From the NCBI RefSeq assembly GCF_050946405.1, contig NZ_JBMNUS010000013.1, forward strand, positions 62,001-126,000: a stretch of DNA of 64,000 nt, in the 5' to 3' direction. Of this stretch, positions 26,009 to 37,200 are shown piece after piece (within the stretch, counting starts at the first letter, position 1; each line of letters starts with the position of its first letter). Both the position numbers and the translations under genes were made by a program. A model generated the notes under the pieces. It ran no database searches, was not told where the DNA came from, and saw nothing but the letters and a program-made list of their open reading frames with translations. The stretch is from Pseudochelatococcus sp050946405 (GTDB lineage: Bacteria; Pseudomonadota; Alphaproteobacteria; Rhizobiales; Beijerinckiaceae).

Positions 26009-26476
26009 TCATGTTCCGCGTCCGCGGGCGCGGGCGGCGAGCGCGTTGCGGATCGCGAAGCTCGAATGGATGCGCGACACGCCGGGCAGCGTCGACAGGA
26101 TTTCGGTGTGAACGCGCTCGAACGCGGCGGCGTTCTCCACCTCCAAGCGCAGCAGGTAGTCGGCCGAACCCGTCATCAGATAGCACTCGCGAATCTCGGG
26201 ATGCTTGCGCACCGCCGTCTCGAAACGGGCGAGATAATCTTCCGTCTGCCGCTCCAGCGTGATGTTGACGATGACGGCCATGGTGGCGTCCGGCAGCGCG
26301 TGGTCGATGATGGCCGTGTAGCCGCGAATCACGCCGCTGTGTTCGAGCTGCCTGATCCGCCGCAGGCAGGCGGAAGGCGACAGGCCGACTTCCCCGGCGA
26401 GTCTCGCGTTGCTCATGCGCGCGTCGAGACGCAGCAGGCGAATGATGTTGCGGTCGACGGTGTCCAGGCCAGTCAT
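26009..26476 (-). CDS. Lrp/AsnC family transcriptional regulator
   Basis: A 155-residue regulator. The HTH spans residues ~5-60 (DTVDRNIIRLLRLDARMSNA, then GLSPSACLRRIRQLEHSG). The RAM ligand domain (ATMAVIVNITLE to the C terminus) binds an amino acid. It is divergent from the alanine racemase/D-amino acid dehydrogenase operon, the same arrangement as DadR with dad genes, so it most likely activates that operon in response to alanine. The start ATG at 26476 lies inside an inverted repeat (26476-26510), suggesting autoregulation. Confidence 0.93.
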   Translation of the reverse strand: MTGLDTVDRNIIRLLRLDARMSNARLAGEVGLSPSACLRRIRQLEHSGVIRGYTAIIDHALPDATMAVIVNITLERQTEDYLARFETAVRKHPEIRECYLMTGSADYLLRLEVENAAAFERVHTEILSTLPGVSRIHSSFAIRNALAARARGRGT

Positions 26477-26522
26477 GCAATAACCTTCCAATTCATCGTT
26501 TATTATTGCATGGAATTTCCAT
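26476..26522. promoter_or_regulatory. Lrp-type operator region of the divergent dad promoter
   Basis: TGCAATAA (26476-26483) and TTATTGCA (26503-26510) form an inverted repeat, followed by ATGGAA-T-TTCCAT (26510-26522). The region is AT-rich compared with its surroundings and lies between the divergent Lrp and alr genes. Binding by the adjacent Lrp protein is inferred. Confidence 0.55.
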
Positions 26523-26639
26523 TGTTGAAACGATCGTGTGCAGTTTGCGCATCCATTGCGCGATCGTTGCGGTAGGCTCAATGCCGTTTCGCGGGGCTGC
26601 CCTTCGGGGTGGGCGCGGCCCTGCGCCGGGGGTGTTTTT

Positions 26640-27788
26640 ATGGTCGAAGACGTTTCTCCTGCCGTTGCGCGGCAGATATCCTGCGGCATCCTGACGGTCG
26701 ATCTCGACGCGCTGGCGCGCAATTATCGCGCGCTGCGCGAGCGGCTCGCGGGCGTCGCCGCCGGGGCCGTCGTCAAGGCGGATGCCTATGGTCTCGGCGC
26801 GGAACAGGTCGCGCCCGTGCTCTATGATACCGGCTGCCGCGACTTCTTCGTCGCCCATCTCGGCGAGGCGCTCGCGCTGCGGCCGGCACTGGATGATGAC
26901 GCGCGGCTCTACGTATTGAACGGCCTGCTGCCGGGAGCGGAGAACCTGTGCGCCGACGCCGGTATCGTGCCCGTTCTCAACACGCCCGAGCAGGTGGCGA
27001 ACTGGGCGGCGACGGCGCGGGCGCGCGGCCGGGAACTGCCGGCGGTGCTCCAGTTCGATACCGGCATGTCGCGGCTCGGGCTCTCCGGCGGCGAGGCGCA
27101 GGCGCTCGCGGCCGATCCCGCGCGGCTCGCCGGCGTGCGCGTCGCTTATCTGATGAGCCATCTCGCCTGCGCCGACGAGCCCGACAACCCGCAGAACGCC
27201 GATCAACTCGCGGCGATGCGCCGTTTCGCCGCCCTCTTTCCGGGGGTGCCGCCGTGCTTCGCCAATTCCGGCGGCATCTTTCTCGGCGCGGATTATCACG
27301 GCGCGCTGGCGCGCCCCGGCATCGCGCTCTACGGCGGCGCGCCGGCGGCGGGCGACGTCAACCCGATGGAACCGGTCGTGCGGCTCGACGTGCGCGTGAT
27401 CCAGACCCGCACGGTGCCCGCCGGCGCCCGCGTCGGCTACGGCGGCGCCCACGTCACGGCGGGCGAAACGCGCCTCGCCACGATCGCGGCGGGTTATGCG
27501 GACGGCCTCTCCCGCCACCTCGGCGGTCGCGGCGCGGTTTACGTCGACGGCGTGCGCCTGCCGATCGCCGGGCGCGTGTCGATGGACAGCATCACCGTCG
27601 ACATATCGGCGCTGCCGCCGGGAACGTTGACGACCGGCAGCCTCGTGGAAGTGATCGGCCCGCATCAGACGCTGGAAGACGTCGCGGAAGCGGCCGGAAC
27701 CATCGCCTACGAAATTCTGACCGCCCTCGGGTGGCGCTACCATCGCGACTACGTTCGGACAGCGGAAAAAAACAGGGGAACCGCATGA
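26640..27788 (+). CDS. alr: Alanine racemase (catabolic type)
   Basis: A 382-residue PLP racemase interconverting L- and D-alanine. The PLP lysine is Lys46 in AVVKADAYGLG. The second catalytic base is the Tyr in RVGYGGAHVT. Blocks VLQFDTGMSRLGL, MSHLACADEPDNPQNADQL and GRVSMDSITVD are typical. ATG 26640 follows GGGGGTG. Its stop overlaps the dadA start (ATGA), so the pair supports alanine catabolism rather than only cell-wall supply. Confidence 0.95.
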   Translation: MVEDVSPAVARQISCGILTVDLDALARNYRALRERLAGVAAGAVVKADAYGLGAEQVAPVLYDTGCRDFFVAHLGEALALRPALDDDARLYVLNGLLPGAENLCADAGIVPVLNTPEQVANWAATARARGRELPAVLQFDTGMSRLGLSGGEAQALAADPARLAGVRVAYLMSHLACADEPDNPQNADQLAAMRRFAALFPGVPPCFANSGGIFLGADYHGALARPGIALYGGAPAAGDVNPMEPVVRLDVRVIQTRTVPAGARVGYGGAHVTAGETRLATIAAGYADGLSRHLGGRGAVYVDGVRLPIAGRVSMDSITVDISALPPGTLTTGSLVEVIGPHQTLEDVAEAAGTIAYEILTALGWRYHRDYVRTAEKNRGTA

Positions 27789-29044
27789 ACATCGTCATTC
27801 TCGGCGCGGGCGTGATCGGCGTCACCTCCGCCTATTATCTCGCCAGGGCGGGCCACAAGGTGACGGTGCTCGACCGCCAGCCCGGCCCGGCGCTCGAAAC
27901 GAGCTTCGCCAACGCCGGCGAGATATCGCCCGGCTACGCCGCGCCATGGGCCGCGCCGGGCATTCCGCTCAAGGCGCTCAAGTGGCTGTTCATGACGCAT
28001 GCGCCGCTGGTGATCCGCCCGCTGCCGGCCCTTGCCGCGTGGCGCTGGATGTTCGCCATGCTGCGCGAGTGCTCCGATGAGCGCTACAAGATCAACAAGG
28101 GGCGGATGGTGCGCCTGGCGGAATACAGCCGCGATTGCCTCATCGTGCTGCGTGAGGAAACCGGCATCGCCTATGATCACCGCACGCAGGGCACCTTGCA
28201 GGTCTTCCGCACGCAAAAGCAGTTCGACGGCATCGCCAAGGACATCGCGGTGCTGAAGGCGGACGGCGTGCCGTTCGAGGTGCTGGATGCGGCGGGCTGC
28301 GTCGCGGCGGAACCCGGCCTCGCGGGGGCGCGGGAGAAGATCGTCGGCGGCCTGCGCCTGCCCCACGACGAAACCGGCGATTGCTTCAAGTTCACCAACG
28401 AACTGCACCGGATCTGCGAGGGGCTCGGCGTCACGTTCCGCTTCGGCGTCGACATCCGCCGCCTGCGGGTGGCGGGCGGGCGCATCGCCGCCGTCGAAAC
28501 GGCGGCCGGCGACGTCACCGCCGATGTTTTCGTCGCCGCGCTCGGCAGCTACGCGCCGGCGCTGCTCGCGCCGCTCGGCCTGCGCCTGCCGGTCTATCCG
28601 GTGAAGGGCTACTCGATCACGCTGCCCGTTGTCGACGAGGCCCGCGCGCCGGTTTCCACGGTGATGGACGAGACCTACAAGGTGGCGATCACGCGGCTCG
28701 GCGACCGCATCCGCGTGGGCGGCATGGCGGAGATCGCCGGCTTCAACCTCGATCTGCCGCCGGCGCGGCGCGCCACCCTCGAACATTCGGCCGAAGACCT
28801 TTTCGGCGGCGCGGGAGACCGGCAGCGGGCGACCTTCTGGAGCGGCCTGCGGCCGATGACGCCGGACGGCACGCCGGCCATCGGCCCGACGCGCTACGCG
28901 AATCTCTTCCTCAACGCCGGCCACGGCACGCTCGGCTGGACCATGTCCTGCGGTTCGGGCCGCGTGTTGGCCGATCTCGTCGGGGGAACGAAGCCCGATA
29001 TCGAAACGGCGGACCTCGCGCCCGGCCGCTACGAATCGCGCTGA
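27785..29044 (+). CDS. dadA: D-amino acid dehydrogenase small subunit
   Basis: A 419-residue FAD enzyme oxidising D-alanine and other D-amino acids to 2-oxo acids, passing electrons to the respiratory chain at the inner membrane. FAD motif VILGAGVIGVTSAYYLA at the N terminus, then the DadA hallmark SFANAGEISPGYAAPWAAPG. The C-terminal block GHGTLGWTMSCGSGRVLADL is intact. Translationally coupled to alr. Together with the Lrp gene this makes a standard dad locus. Confidence 0.95.
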   Translation: MNIVILGAGVIGVTSAYYLARAGHKVTVLDRQPGPALETSFANAGEISPGYAAPWAAPGIPLKALKWLFMTHAPLVIRPLPALAAWRWMFAMLRECSDERYKINKGRMVRLAEYSRDCLIVLREETGIAYDHRTQGTLQVFRTQKQFDGIAKDIAVLKADGVPFEVLDAAGCVAAEPGLAGAREKIVGGLRLPHDETGDCFKFTNELHRICEGLGVTFRFGVDIRRLRVAGGRIAAVETAAGDVTADVFVAALGSYAPALLAPLGLRLPVYPVKGYSITLPVVDEARAPVSTVMDETYKVAITRLGDRIRVGGMAEIAGFNLDLPPARRATLEHSAEDLFGGAGDRQRATFWSGLRPMTPDGTPAIGPTRYANLFLNAGHGTLGWTMSCGSGRVLADLVGGTKPDIETADLAPGRYESR

Positions 29045-29106
29045 CGCAGCCGGAATGTCCCTTCGTTACGATTGAAATGTAACGGCCGTTGCATTATAGG
29101 GGTGCC

Positions 29107-29649
29107 ATGGTTTCCTTGGCATGGCTCCTCCTGACCTACAAGGTCCCCCCCGATCCCGCCGCGCGGCGGGTCGCGCTCTGGCGCAAGCTGAAGGGCATGG
29201 GCGCGGTCTATCTGCAAAACGGCGTCTGCCTGCTGCCGAAGACCGACGATCACGCCCGCCGCCTGAAGATGATCGGGAACGACGTCGCCGAAATGGGCGG
29301 CGAGGCGGTCATTCTCGAAACCGTGGCGCTGGATCGCGGGCAGGAGGAAAAGGTCGTCGCGCGATTCAGGGCCGACCGCGACGAGCAATACCGGGAGTTC
29401 CTCGGGCGCTGCGCCGATTTCGAGGCGGAAATCGCCAAGGAAATCGCCATCGGGAAATTCACCTACGCCGAGCTGGAGGAAGAGGACACCGACCTGAAGA
29501 AGCTTCAGGGGTGGCTGGAGAAGATCAGGAAGCTCGACTTCTACGGCGCGCTGCTGGCGGAGGAAGCCGCCTCTCGCCTGCGAGCCTGCGAGGCGGTGCT
29601 CGAAAGCTATGCGCAGCGCGTCTTCGACGCCCATGACGAGAACCGGTAG
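29107..29649 (+). CDS. ChrB N-terminal domain-like protein
   Basis: A 180-residue protein resembling the N-terminal domain of ChrB, a regulator associated with chromate resistance: WLLLTYKVPPDPAARRVALW, then LKGMGAVYLQNGVCLLPKT. The C-terminal rhodanese-like half of full ChrB is absent, so it is the short form. ATG 29107 is preferred over an in-frame TTG at 29089. An inverted repeat CGTTAC / GTAACG (29064-29084) lies just upstream. The MFS gene begins 2 bases after its stop. No ChrA chromate transporter is seen, so a chromate role is not demonstrated. Confidence 0.75.
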   Translation: MVSLAWLLLTYKVPPDPAARRVALWRKLKGMGAVYLQNGVCLLPKTDDHARRLKMIGNDVAEMGGEAVILETVALDRGQEEKVVARFRADRDEQYREFLGRCADFEAEIAKEIAIGKFTYAELEEEDTDLKKLQGWLEKIRKLDFYGALLAEEAASRLRACEAVLESYAQRVFDAHDENR

Positions 29650-29650
29650 T

Positions 29651-30871
29651 ATGGGCATTTTCAGGCGCGACGACGAGATGAAGGCATCGGCCGGCCGGCG
29701 CGGCATTCCCGCGGGCGTCTGGGCGCTCGGCTTTGTCTCCATGCTGATGGATATCTCCTCCGAGATGATCCATGCGTTGCTGCCGGTCTACATGGTGGCG
29801 GTGCTCGGCACCTCCATGCTGACCGTCGGCATCATCGAAGGCATCGCGGAGGCGACGGCCGCGATCACCAGGATCTTCTCCGGCGCGCTCAGCGACCGGC
29901 TCGGCCGGCGCAAGTTCCTCGCCGCGCTGGGCTACGGCCTCGCGGCCTTCACCAAGCCGATCTTTCCGCTGGCGCCGTCGATCGGCTGGCTCGTCGCCGC
30001 CCGTTTCATCGACCGCGTCGGCAAGGGCATTCGCGGGGCGCCGCGCGATGCGCTGGTCGCGGACATCGCGCCGCCCGAACTGCGCGGCGCGAGCTTCGGC
30101 CTGCGCCAGTCGCTCGACACGGTCGGCGCGTTCATCGGCCCGCTGCTCGCCATCGGCCTGATGTGGCTGACGGCGGATCATTTCCGGACGGTGTTCTGGA
30201 TCGCGGTGATTCCGGCTTTCCTGTCGCTTGCCGTCATCCTCTTCGCGGTGAAGGAGCCGGAGCGGCCGCAGGAGCTGCGCCGCGTCCGCATGCCGCTGCG
30301 GCGCGAGGAACTGCGCCGCCTTGGCGCGGGCTACTGGCGGGTGGTCGCCGTCGCCGCCGTCTTCACGCTCGCCCGCTTCAGCGAGGCTTTCCTGATCCTG
30401 AAGGCGCAGTCCATCGGGCTGCCGCTGGCTCTCGTGCCGGTCGTTCTCGTCCTCATGAGCCTGGCCTATTCGTTGTCCGCCTATCCGGCGGGCGTGCTGT
30501 CGGACAGGATGGACCGGACGGCGATCCTGATCTGCGGCCTCGGCCTGCTCATCCTGGCCGATCTGGTGCTTGCCTTCGCCGGCGGGCTTGTCGGCCTGGG
30601 GATCGGCGTCGTGCTGTGGGGCCTGCACATGGGGCTGTCGCAGGGCATCCTGGCCACGCTCGTCGCGGATACGGCGCCGGCGGAACTGCGCGGGACGGCG
30701 TTCGGCATGTTCAATCTCGTGACCGGGTTCGCGCTGCTGGCCGCGAGCGTCATTGCGGGCGGTCTGTGGGATCTCGCCGGGCCGCGCGGCACGTTCCTCA
30801 CCGGCGCGGCTTTCGCCACGCTGACGGTGGCGGGGCTGGCGACATTGCGGCATCGGCGAGGCTCTCGCTGA
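29651..30871 (+). CDS. MFS transporter
   Basis: A 406-residue major facilitator with about twelve hydrophobic segments. The loop 2-3 motif is SGALSDRLGRRKFLAALGYG, a second conserved loop is RVGKGIRGAPRDALVADIAP, and the equivalent loop in the second half is GVLSDRMDRTAILICGLG. It forms an operon with the ChrB-like gene. An exporter of a toxic ion or compound is the simplest reading; the substrate is not determinable. It ends about 330 bases before the lipopeptide operon. Confidence 0.88.
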   Translation: MGIFRRDDEMKASAGRRGIPAGVWALGFVSMLMDISSEMIHALLPVYMVAVLGTSMLTVGIIEGIAEATAAITRIFSGALSDRLGRRKFLAALGYGLAAFTKPIFPLAPSIGWLVAARFIDRVGKGIRGAPRDALVADIAPPELRGASFGLRQSLDTVGAFIGPLLAIGLMWLTADHFRTVFWIAVIPAFLSLAVILFAVKEPERPQELRRVRMPLRREELRRLGAGYWRVVAVAAVFTLARFSEAFLILKAQSIGLPLALVPVVLVLMSLAYSLSAYPAGVLSDRMDRTAILICGLGLLILADLVLAFAGGLVGLGIGVVLWGLHMGLSQGILATLVADTAPAELRGTAFGMFNLVTGFALLAASVIAGGLWDLAGPRGTFLTGAAFATLTVAGLATLRHRRGSR

Positions 30872-31204
30872 AGCCGTGCCGGGGCGCAAGAAATGTCGCA
30901 TTCTGGCGGCGGCCGCCGCCGCCGACCGTGCGGATATCGGATGGAATCGACACGGCCATGCCGTTCAGCGCCGGCACGGAGCGCGTTAACGCTCCTGAAA
31001 TTTCACGCATTTTCACGGATATTCAAGAGGTGCCTCATCAATGGGCAGAGACTGCCTAATGGGTAGTCACATCGGCAAAAATTGCATGATAACGACAAAA
31101 ATTGCGTCGCGGGGAGAGGCGGGCGCTTGCGTCGTCATCTCCCATATCGTTACATGTCGGCGACAATCAGGCAGACTTTCCCCTCCCGATCGGATCAGCC
31201 GTTC
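30872..31204. promoter_or_regulatory. Upstream region of the lipopeptide operon with 20-base-spaced direct repeats
   Basis: No gene is seen here apart from possible upstream extensions of the NRPS frame. CAAAAATTGC occurs at 31076-31085 and again at 31096-31105, exactly 20 bases apart. ATGGG(C/T)AG occurs at 31041 and 31059. The stretch 30990-31110 is visibly more AT-rich than flanking DNA, as expected of a promoter. Two same-face sites about two helical turns apart suggest an activator. No -35/-10 pair is convincing. Confidence 0.45.
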
Positions 31205-34200
31205 ATGTGCTCGTTCAAAGCGCCGTCGACGCTCAATGACGCCCTTGTCTCAAATGCGGGCGTGTCGGAGATCGGAGTTGCGGGCATTGGCGATCCGCCG
31301 CGCGGCGTGACCTTTTTCGGGGCCGACCGCCAGCTCACGCATGTTTCCTACGCGCAGTTGCTCGACCGCTCCCGCCGCTGGCTGTGGCATCTGACGCAGG
31401 GCGGCGTCCGCCCCGGCGACGAGGTGCTGATCGTCACCGACGACCTGCCGCTGTTCACGACGGTTTTCTGGGCCTGCGTGCTCGGCGGCATCGTCGCCGT
31501 GCCGGTCTCGACACCCACGAACGACGAGGGGGCGCTCAAGATCGCGCGTATCCGGGGCGTTCTGCGGCGTCCGTGGATCGTCTCGGACGCGCGGGTGCAT
31601 GCTCGCCTCGCCGCCGTCGCGGACGGGATCGCGCCGGAACGCACGGCGTGCGCCGGCGAGCGCTCGATCGCGGTTCCCGGCGTCGTGCTCGATTGTCCGG
31701 CGGCGCCGGTGGCATCCGTGGCGGCGTCGGATGTGGCCTTCATCCAGTTTTCCTCCGGCTCGACGGGCGCGCCGAAGGGCGTGATCGTCACCCACGCCAA
31801 CCTGATCGCCAATTGCACGGCCATTCTCAAGGGCATCCTTGCGAACGCGCCCGGTGAAAACGGAGAAGCCGCGCGCCTGTTGAGCTGGATGCCGCTGACG
31901 CATGACTTCGGCCTCATCTGGTTCCACATCCTGCCGACCGTCTTCGGGCTGGATCACGGCCTCGTCCCGACGAAGCTCTTCGTGCGCAACCCGCTGGTGT
32001 GGATGCAGGCGGCCTCCGACATGAAGGCGAGCGTGCTCGGCGGGCCGAATTTCTCTTACCGGCATTTCCTCAAGCATTTCGATGCCGGCAAGCCGCGCGA
32101 CTGGGATCTGTCGCCGGTCCGCGTCATCGCCAACGGCGCGGAGCCCATCTCCTGCGAACTGGCGGAGGAGTTCACCGCGGCGCTCGCGCCTTGCGGACTC
32201 GATCGCGGGGCGATGACCGCCGCCTACGGGCTGGCGGAAGGCACGCTGGTGGTGAGCATGGCGCAGCCCGGCGCGGGGCTCGGCCGGATTTCCGTCGACC
32301 GCAACCGCGTCAATCCCGGCGAGCGCGTCGCGCCGCTGGATGAAGGCGATGACGCCGCGGTGAGTTTCGCGGATGTCGGGACGCCGCTGGATTGCGTGTC
32401 GCTGCGCGTTGTCGACGAGGCGGGGCTGCCCTGCGCCGACGATGTGGTCGGCCGCTTGCAGATAACCGGCGCGAGCGTGACCGCCGGTTACTACAACGAC
32501 GACGAGGCGACGCGCGCCGCCTTCACGGCGGACGGCTGGCTGGATACGGGCGATCTGGGCTTCATGCGCGCCGGGCGTCTCGTCGTCACGGGCCGCCGCA
32601 AGGACGTGATCATCGTCAACGGGGTGAACTACTATCCGCAGGACATCGAGCGCGTGGCCGGCGAGGCGGAAGGGCTCGACCTCAACATGGTGGTCGCCGG
32701 CGCGATCCCGCGCGGGGTTCTCGGCGAGGATCGGGAAGGCGTCGTGCTGTTCGTGCTGTTCCGGCGCGAGGTGGAGCGGTTCCTCCCGCTCGCCCGCGAG
32801 GTGCGCGACCGCGTGCTGCGCGAGATCGGCATTCCCGTCGATCGCGTCATTCCGGTGGCCCGCATCGCCAAGACGACGAGCGGCAAGGTGCAGCGCTTTC
32901 AGATGGTGGGGCAGTTCGTCGCCGGTGCGTTCGATGAAGCGTTGCGCGCGCTCGATGCGGCGGATGCGGCCGAGGGCGCCGCGCTGCGCCGGGCGTGGGA
33001 GCGGGGCGACGAGGCCGCGCTGGTGGCGGAACTGGCGGCGTGGGGCGCGCGCATCGTGCCGGGCGGCGCGCTCGATCCGGGCCGGCCGCTCATGGAAAGC
33101 GGCTTCACGTCGCTGCGTCTCGTCGAACTGATGCGGCGCATCGGCCGCGCGCTCTCGCTGGACCTGCCGGTCACGCTCGCCTTCGAACAGCCGACGCTGG
33201 CGGCGCTCGCCGGCGCGCTCGTGCGCCTGCGCAGCGCCGATGCCGCGCCTGCGGAAGCGCCGCGCGCCGCGCCGGCGGCGGAGCGGGCGCGGATCGGCAT
33301 CACCGGGCTGGCCTGCCGCCTGCCCGGCGGCGTTGAAAGCCCGGCCGGCTTCTGGCGGCTGCTTGAAGGCGGCGTCGATGCGACGGCGCCGGTCGCGCCC
33401 GGCCGCTGGCCGGCTTACGACGCCAGCCTGACCGTGACCGATCGCGGCGGCTATCTGGCGGATATCGAAACCTTTCCGGCCCGGTTCTTCAATCTGACGC
33501 AGGTGGAGGCCGATGCCGTCGACCCGCAGCAACGGCTGCTGCTCATGACGGCCTGGGAGGCGCTGGAGCACGCGGGGATCGATCCGCTGTCGCTGAAGGG
33601 ATCGCGCACCGGCGTGTTCGTGGGCATCAGCCCCGGCGATTACGTGCAGGCGCAGGCGCGCGCCGGCCGGCTCGACGCCATCGGCCCGCATGCGTTTCTC
33701 GGCAGCGCAACGAGCGTCGCGGCCGGGCGCATCGCCTATGTGCTGGGGCTGGAGGGGCCGGCGCTGGCCGTCGACACGGCCTGTTCGTCGGCGCTCGCGG
33801 CGCTCCATCTCGCGGTGCGGGCGCTGCGGGCCGGCGAGTGCGACCGCGCGCTGGTGGCGGGCGTCAATCTCATCCTCGGCCCCGAGATGCATGTGGGCCT
33901 CAGCCGCATGAACGCGCTGTCGCCCGCGGGGCGCTGCCGGGCTTTCGACGCGGCGGCGGACGGCTACGCGCGCGGCGAGGGCTGCGTCACGCTCGTGCTG
34001 GAGCGTCTCGATGCCGGAGATGCGCCACGTCCGCTCGCCCTTGTGCGCGGCACGGGCCTCAACCACGACGGCGCGTCGAACGGGCTCACCGCGCCCAACG
34101 GCGCGGCCCAGCGGGCGGTGATCGCCGCCGCGCTCGCGGATGCGGGCCTTGCGCCGGCCGATGTCGACTATGTGGAGGCGCACGGCACCGGCACGCCGCT

Positions 34201-37200
34201 CGGCGACCCGATCGAGGCGATGGCGCTGGCGGAAGCCTACGGCGCGGGGCGCGACGGCGAGCTGCGCGTCGGCTCCGTCAAGACCAACATCGGCCATCTG
34301 GAGGCCGCCGCCGGTCTTGCCGGCCTCGCCAAGGCGGTGCTCGCGCTCCGGCATGGCAGCCTGCCGGCCTCGCTGCATTTCGAGACGCCCAATCCGCTGA
34401 TTCCGTGGCCGCAACTGCCCCTGCGCGTCGTCGACCGCGCCGAGCCGTGGCCGGCCGTGGCCGGGCGGGTGCGCCGGGCCGGCGTCAGCGCCTTCGGCAT
34501 GAGCGGCACCAACGCGCATGTCATCATCGAGGAAGCACCGCCGGCGCCCGTGCCCGCGCATGACGACGCGCGGGCGACGGTGCTGCCGGTTTCCGCGCGC
34601 ACGCCGGAGGAATGCGCCGCGCTGGCGGAGCGTTACGCGGCCGCGCTGGAGCGCGCCGACAGCGGCCGCATGCACGATCTGGCCCGCACGGCAGCGTGCG
34701 GCCGGGCGGCGATGGCGCATCGGCTGGCGGTGACGGGACGCGATCCGGCGGAACTCGCCGCGAAGTTGCGGGCGAAGGCCGCCGCCGGGGCTGGCAGGCC
34801 CGATGCCGGCGCGCCCGTCGTCTTCCTGCTGCCGGGGCAGGGGGCGCATGCGCCGGAGGCGGTGCGCGCGCTCCATGCGCGCGAGCGCGTGTTCCGTGAG
34901 ACGCTGGATGCGGCCGATGCGGCGCTTGAGGGCTTTCTGGACCGGCGCCTGACCGATCTCCTGCTGTCGCCGGAGGGCGCGCCGCTTCTGGGGCGCACGG
35001 CCTACAACCAGCCGGCGACGGTGGCGGTGTCGCTGGCGGTGGCGGCGATGCTGCGGGCGTTCGGCGTGCGGCCCGATGCGGTCATCGGGCATTCGGCCGG
35101 CGAGATCGCGGCGGCGGCGCTCGCGGGCATGCTGGATCTGCCCACGGCGGTGCGGTTCGCGGCGGCGCGCGGCGCGGCCATGCAGGCGCTCGACGGCGGC
35201 GCGATGATCGCGGTGCGCGCGCCGGCGCAGACGATCAACGACGTGATTGCGCAGACCCTGGCGCGGGTCGAGGGCGTGGGCGTCGCCGCCTGGAACGCGC
35301 CGGCGCGCGTCACGCTGTCGGGGCCGCGCGAGGCGGTGGCGCGGGCGGCCGCCGTCCTGCGCGAGGCAGGCGCGCGCGTGGCAGAGCTGCGCGTGGCGGA
35401 GCTGGACGTGTCGCACGCCTTCCACTCGCCGATGATGGACGGCGCGCTCGCCCCCATCCGCGAACTTGCCGCCGGCCTCACGGTGAGCGCGGCGACGGGG
35501 CGCATGATTTCCACGCTGACGGGCGGGCCGGTCGATGCCGGGGCGCTGCGCGATCCCGCCTATTGGGCGCGGCAGGCGCGCGAGCCGGTGGCCTTTGCCG
35601 CCGCCGTGTCGGCGGTGGGGGGCGATGCGCCCGACCGCGTCGATCCGGTTCTGATCGATCTTGGCGCGCGGCCGGTGCTGGCGCCGCTCGCGGCGGAGGT
35701 GCTGCCGCAGGCGCGCTGCCTCGCCGTCTGCGACGCGCGCCGGCCCGACGAGCGGCTCATCGAGACGCTGGGCGAACTGTTCGAAGCCGGCCGGCCCGTG
35801 GCATGGCCCGCCGTCTTCGCGGAGCGTCCCGGCCGGCTCGCGGAAGCGCCGACCTATCCCTTCATCGGCAAGACGCGCGTGCTGCCGACGGCCGGTGCGG
35901 ATTCCCGCGCCGGCGAAGCGCAGGCGGCCGGCCGGGCGGAAGCGCTGCCCGTGCCCGCGGCGACAGCCCCGGTGGCGGGGCGCGAGGCGGTTGCGCACGT
36001 CATCCGCAGCGTCCTGCGCGGCGTCGCCGGGCTCCAGCCGGAGGAGGTGGCGGGCGATGCGACATGGTTCAGCCTCGGCCTCGATTCGCTGCTGATCGTC
36101 CAGCTCCAGCAGGCGCTGGCGCGCGAATACGCCATCGACCTGCCGCTCGCCGCCGTCATGGAGAACGGCGATACGCTCGACCGGCTCGTGACCCTCGTGG
36201 TGGAGCGCCTGCCCCGCGTGGCGCAAGCGCCGGTGGAAGCGCCCGTTATGGAGACGCCCGCTGCGGCGGCGGCTGGCGGCGAAGGCGTCGAGGGGCTTCT
36301 CGCCCGGCAGATCGACGCCATGAGCGCGCTGTTCAGCCAGCAACTCGCGTTGCTTCAGGGCGGAGTCCGGCCGGCGGTTTCGACGCCCGCCGCTATCCCG
36401 GACGTCGCAGTCGCCGGGCCGGCCCCGGCCGCGCCGAAACGCGAGATCAAGGGCCTGTTCAAGGCGCTGCCGGCGCGCAGGGAGCAGGCGAATCCGGCGC
36501 AGGAGGCGCATGTGCGCCGCCTTGCCGCCGCCTTCAACGCCCGCACGCGCTCCTCGAAGGAGCATACGGCTGCCTATCGTGGCGTCTACGCCAACCCGCG
36601 CGCCGTGATCGGCTTCCGCCCCGAGTGGAAGGAGCTGAACTACCCCCTGCATGTGGAGCGGGCGGAAGGGCCGTATGTGTGGGATATCGACGGCCATCGT
36701 TATGTCGACATCACCATGGGTTTCGGCGTGACGCTGTTTGGCCACAACCCGCCCTTCGTGCGCGAGGCGCTGGCGGCGGAGCTTGCCGCCGGCTTTCCCG
36801 TCGGCCCGCAGAGCGCGCGGGCCGGGCGGGTCGCCGCCATGATCAGCGCCATGACCGGCGTGGAGCGGGTGGCGCTGTTCACCACCGGCAGCGAGGCCGT
36901 CATGGTCGCGCTGCGGCTGGCGCGCGCGAAAACCGGCCGGCGCAAGATCGTGACCTTCGTCAATTCCTATCACGGCACGTTCGACGGCGTGCTGGCGGTG
37001 GGCTGGACCGAGGGCGCGCGCGTGACGACCATGCCCGTGAGCGAAGGTACGCCGCAAGGCATGGTCGATGACGTGATCGTGCTGCGCTACGGCGATCCGG
37101 CCGCGCTCGACGTCATCCGCCAGCACCTCGCCGAACTGGCGGCCGTGGTGGTGGAGCCGGTGCAGAGCCGCGACCCGGCGGTGCAGCCGCGCGCCTTCCT

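Noticed and set aside
29107..29649. Complete chromate resistance locus
   Set aside because: Only the N-terminal ChrB-like domain and an MFS transporter are present. No ChrA-type transporter was found.
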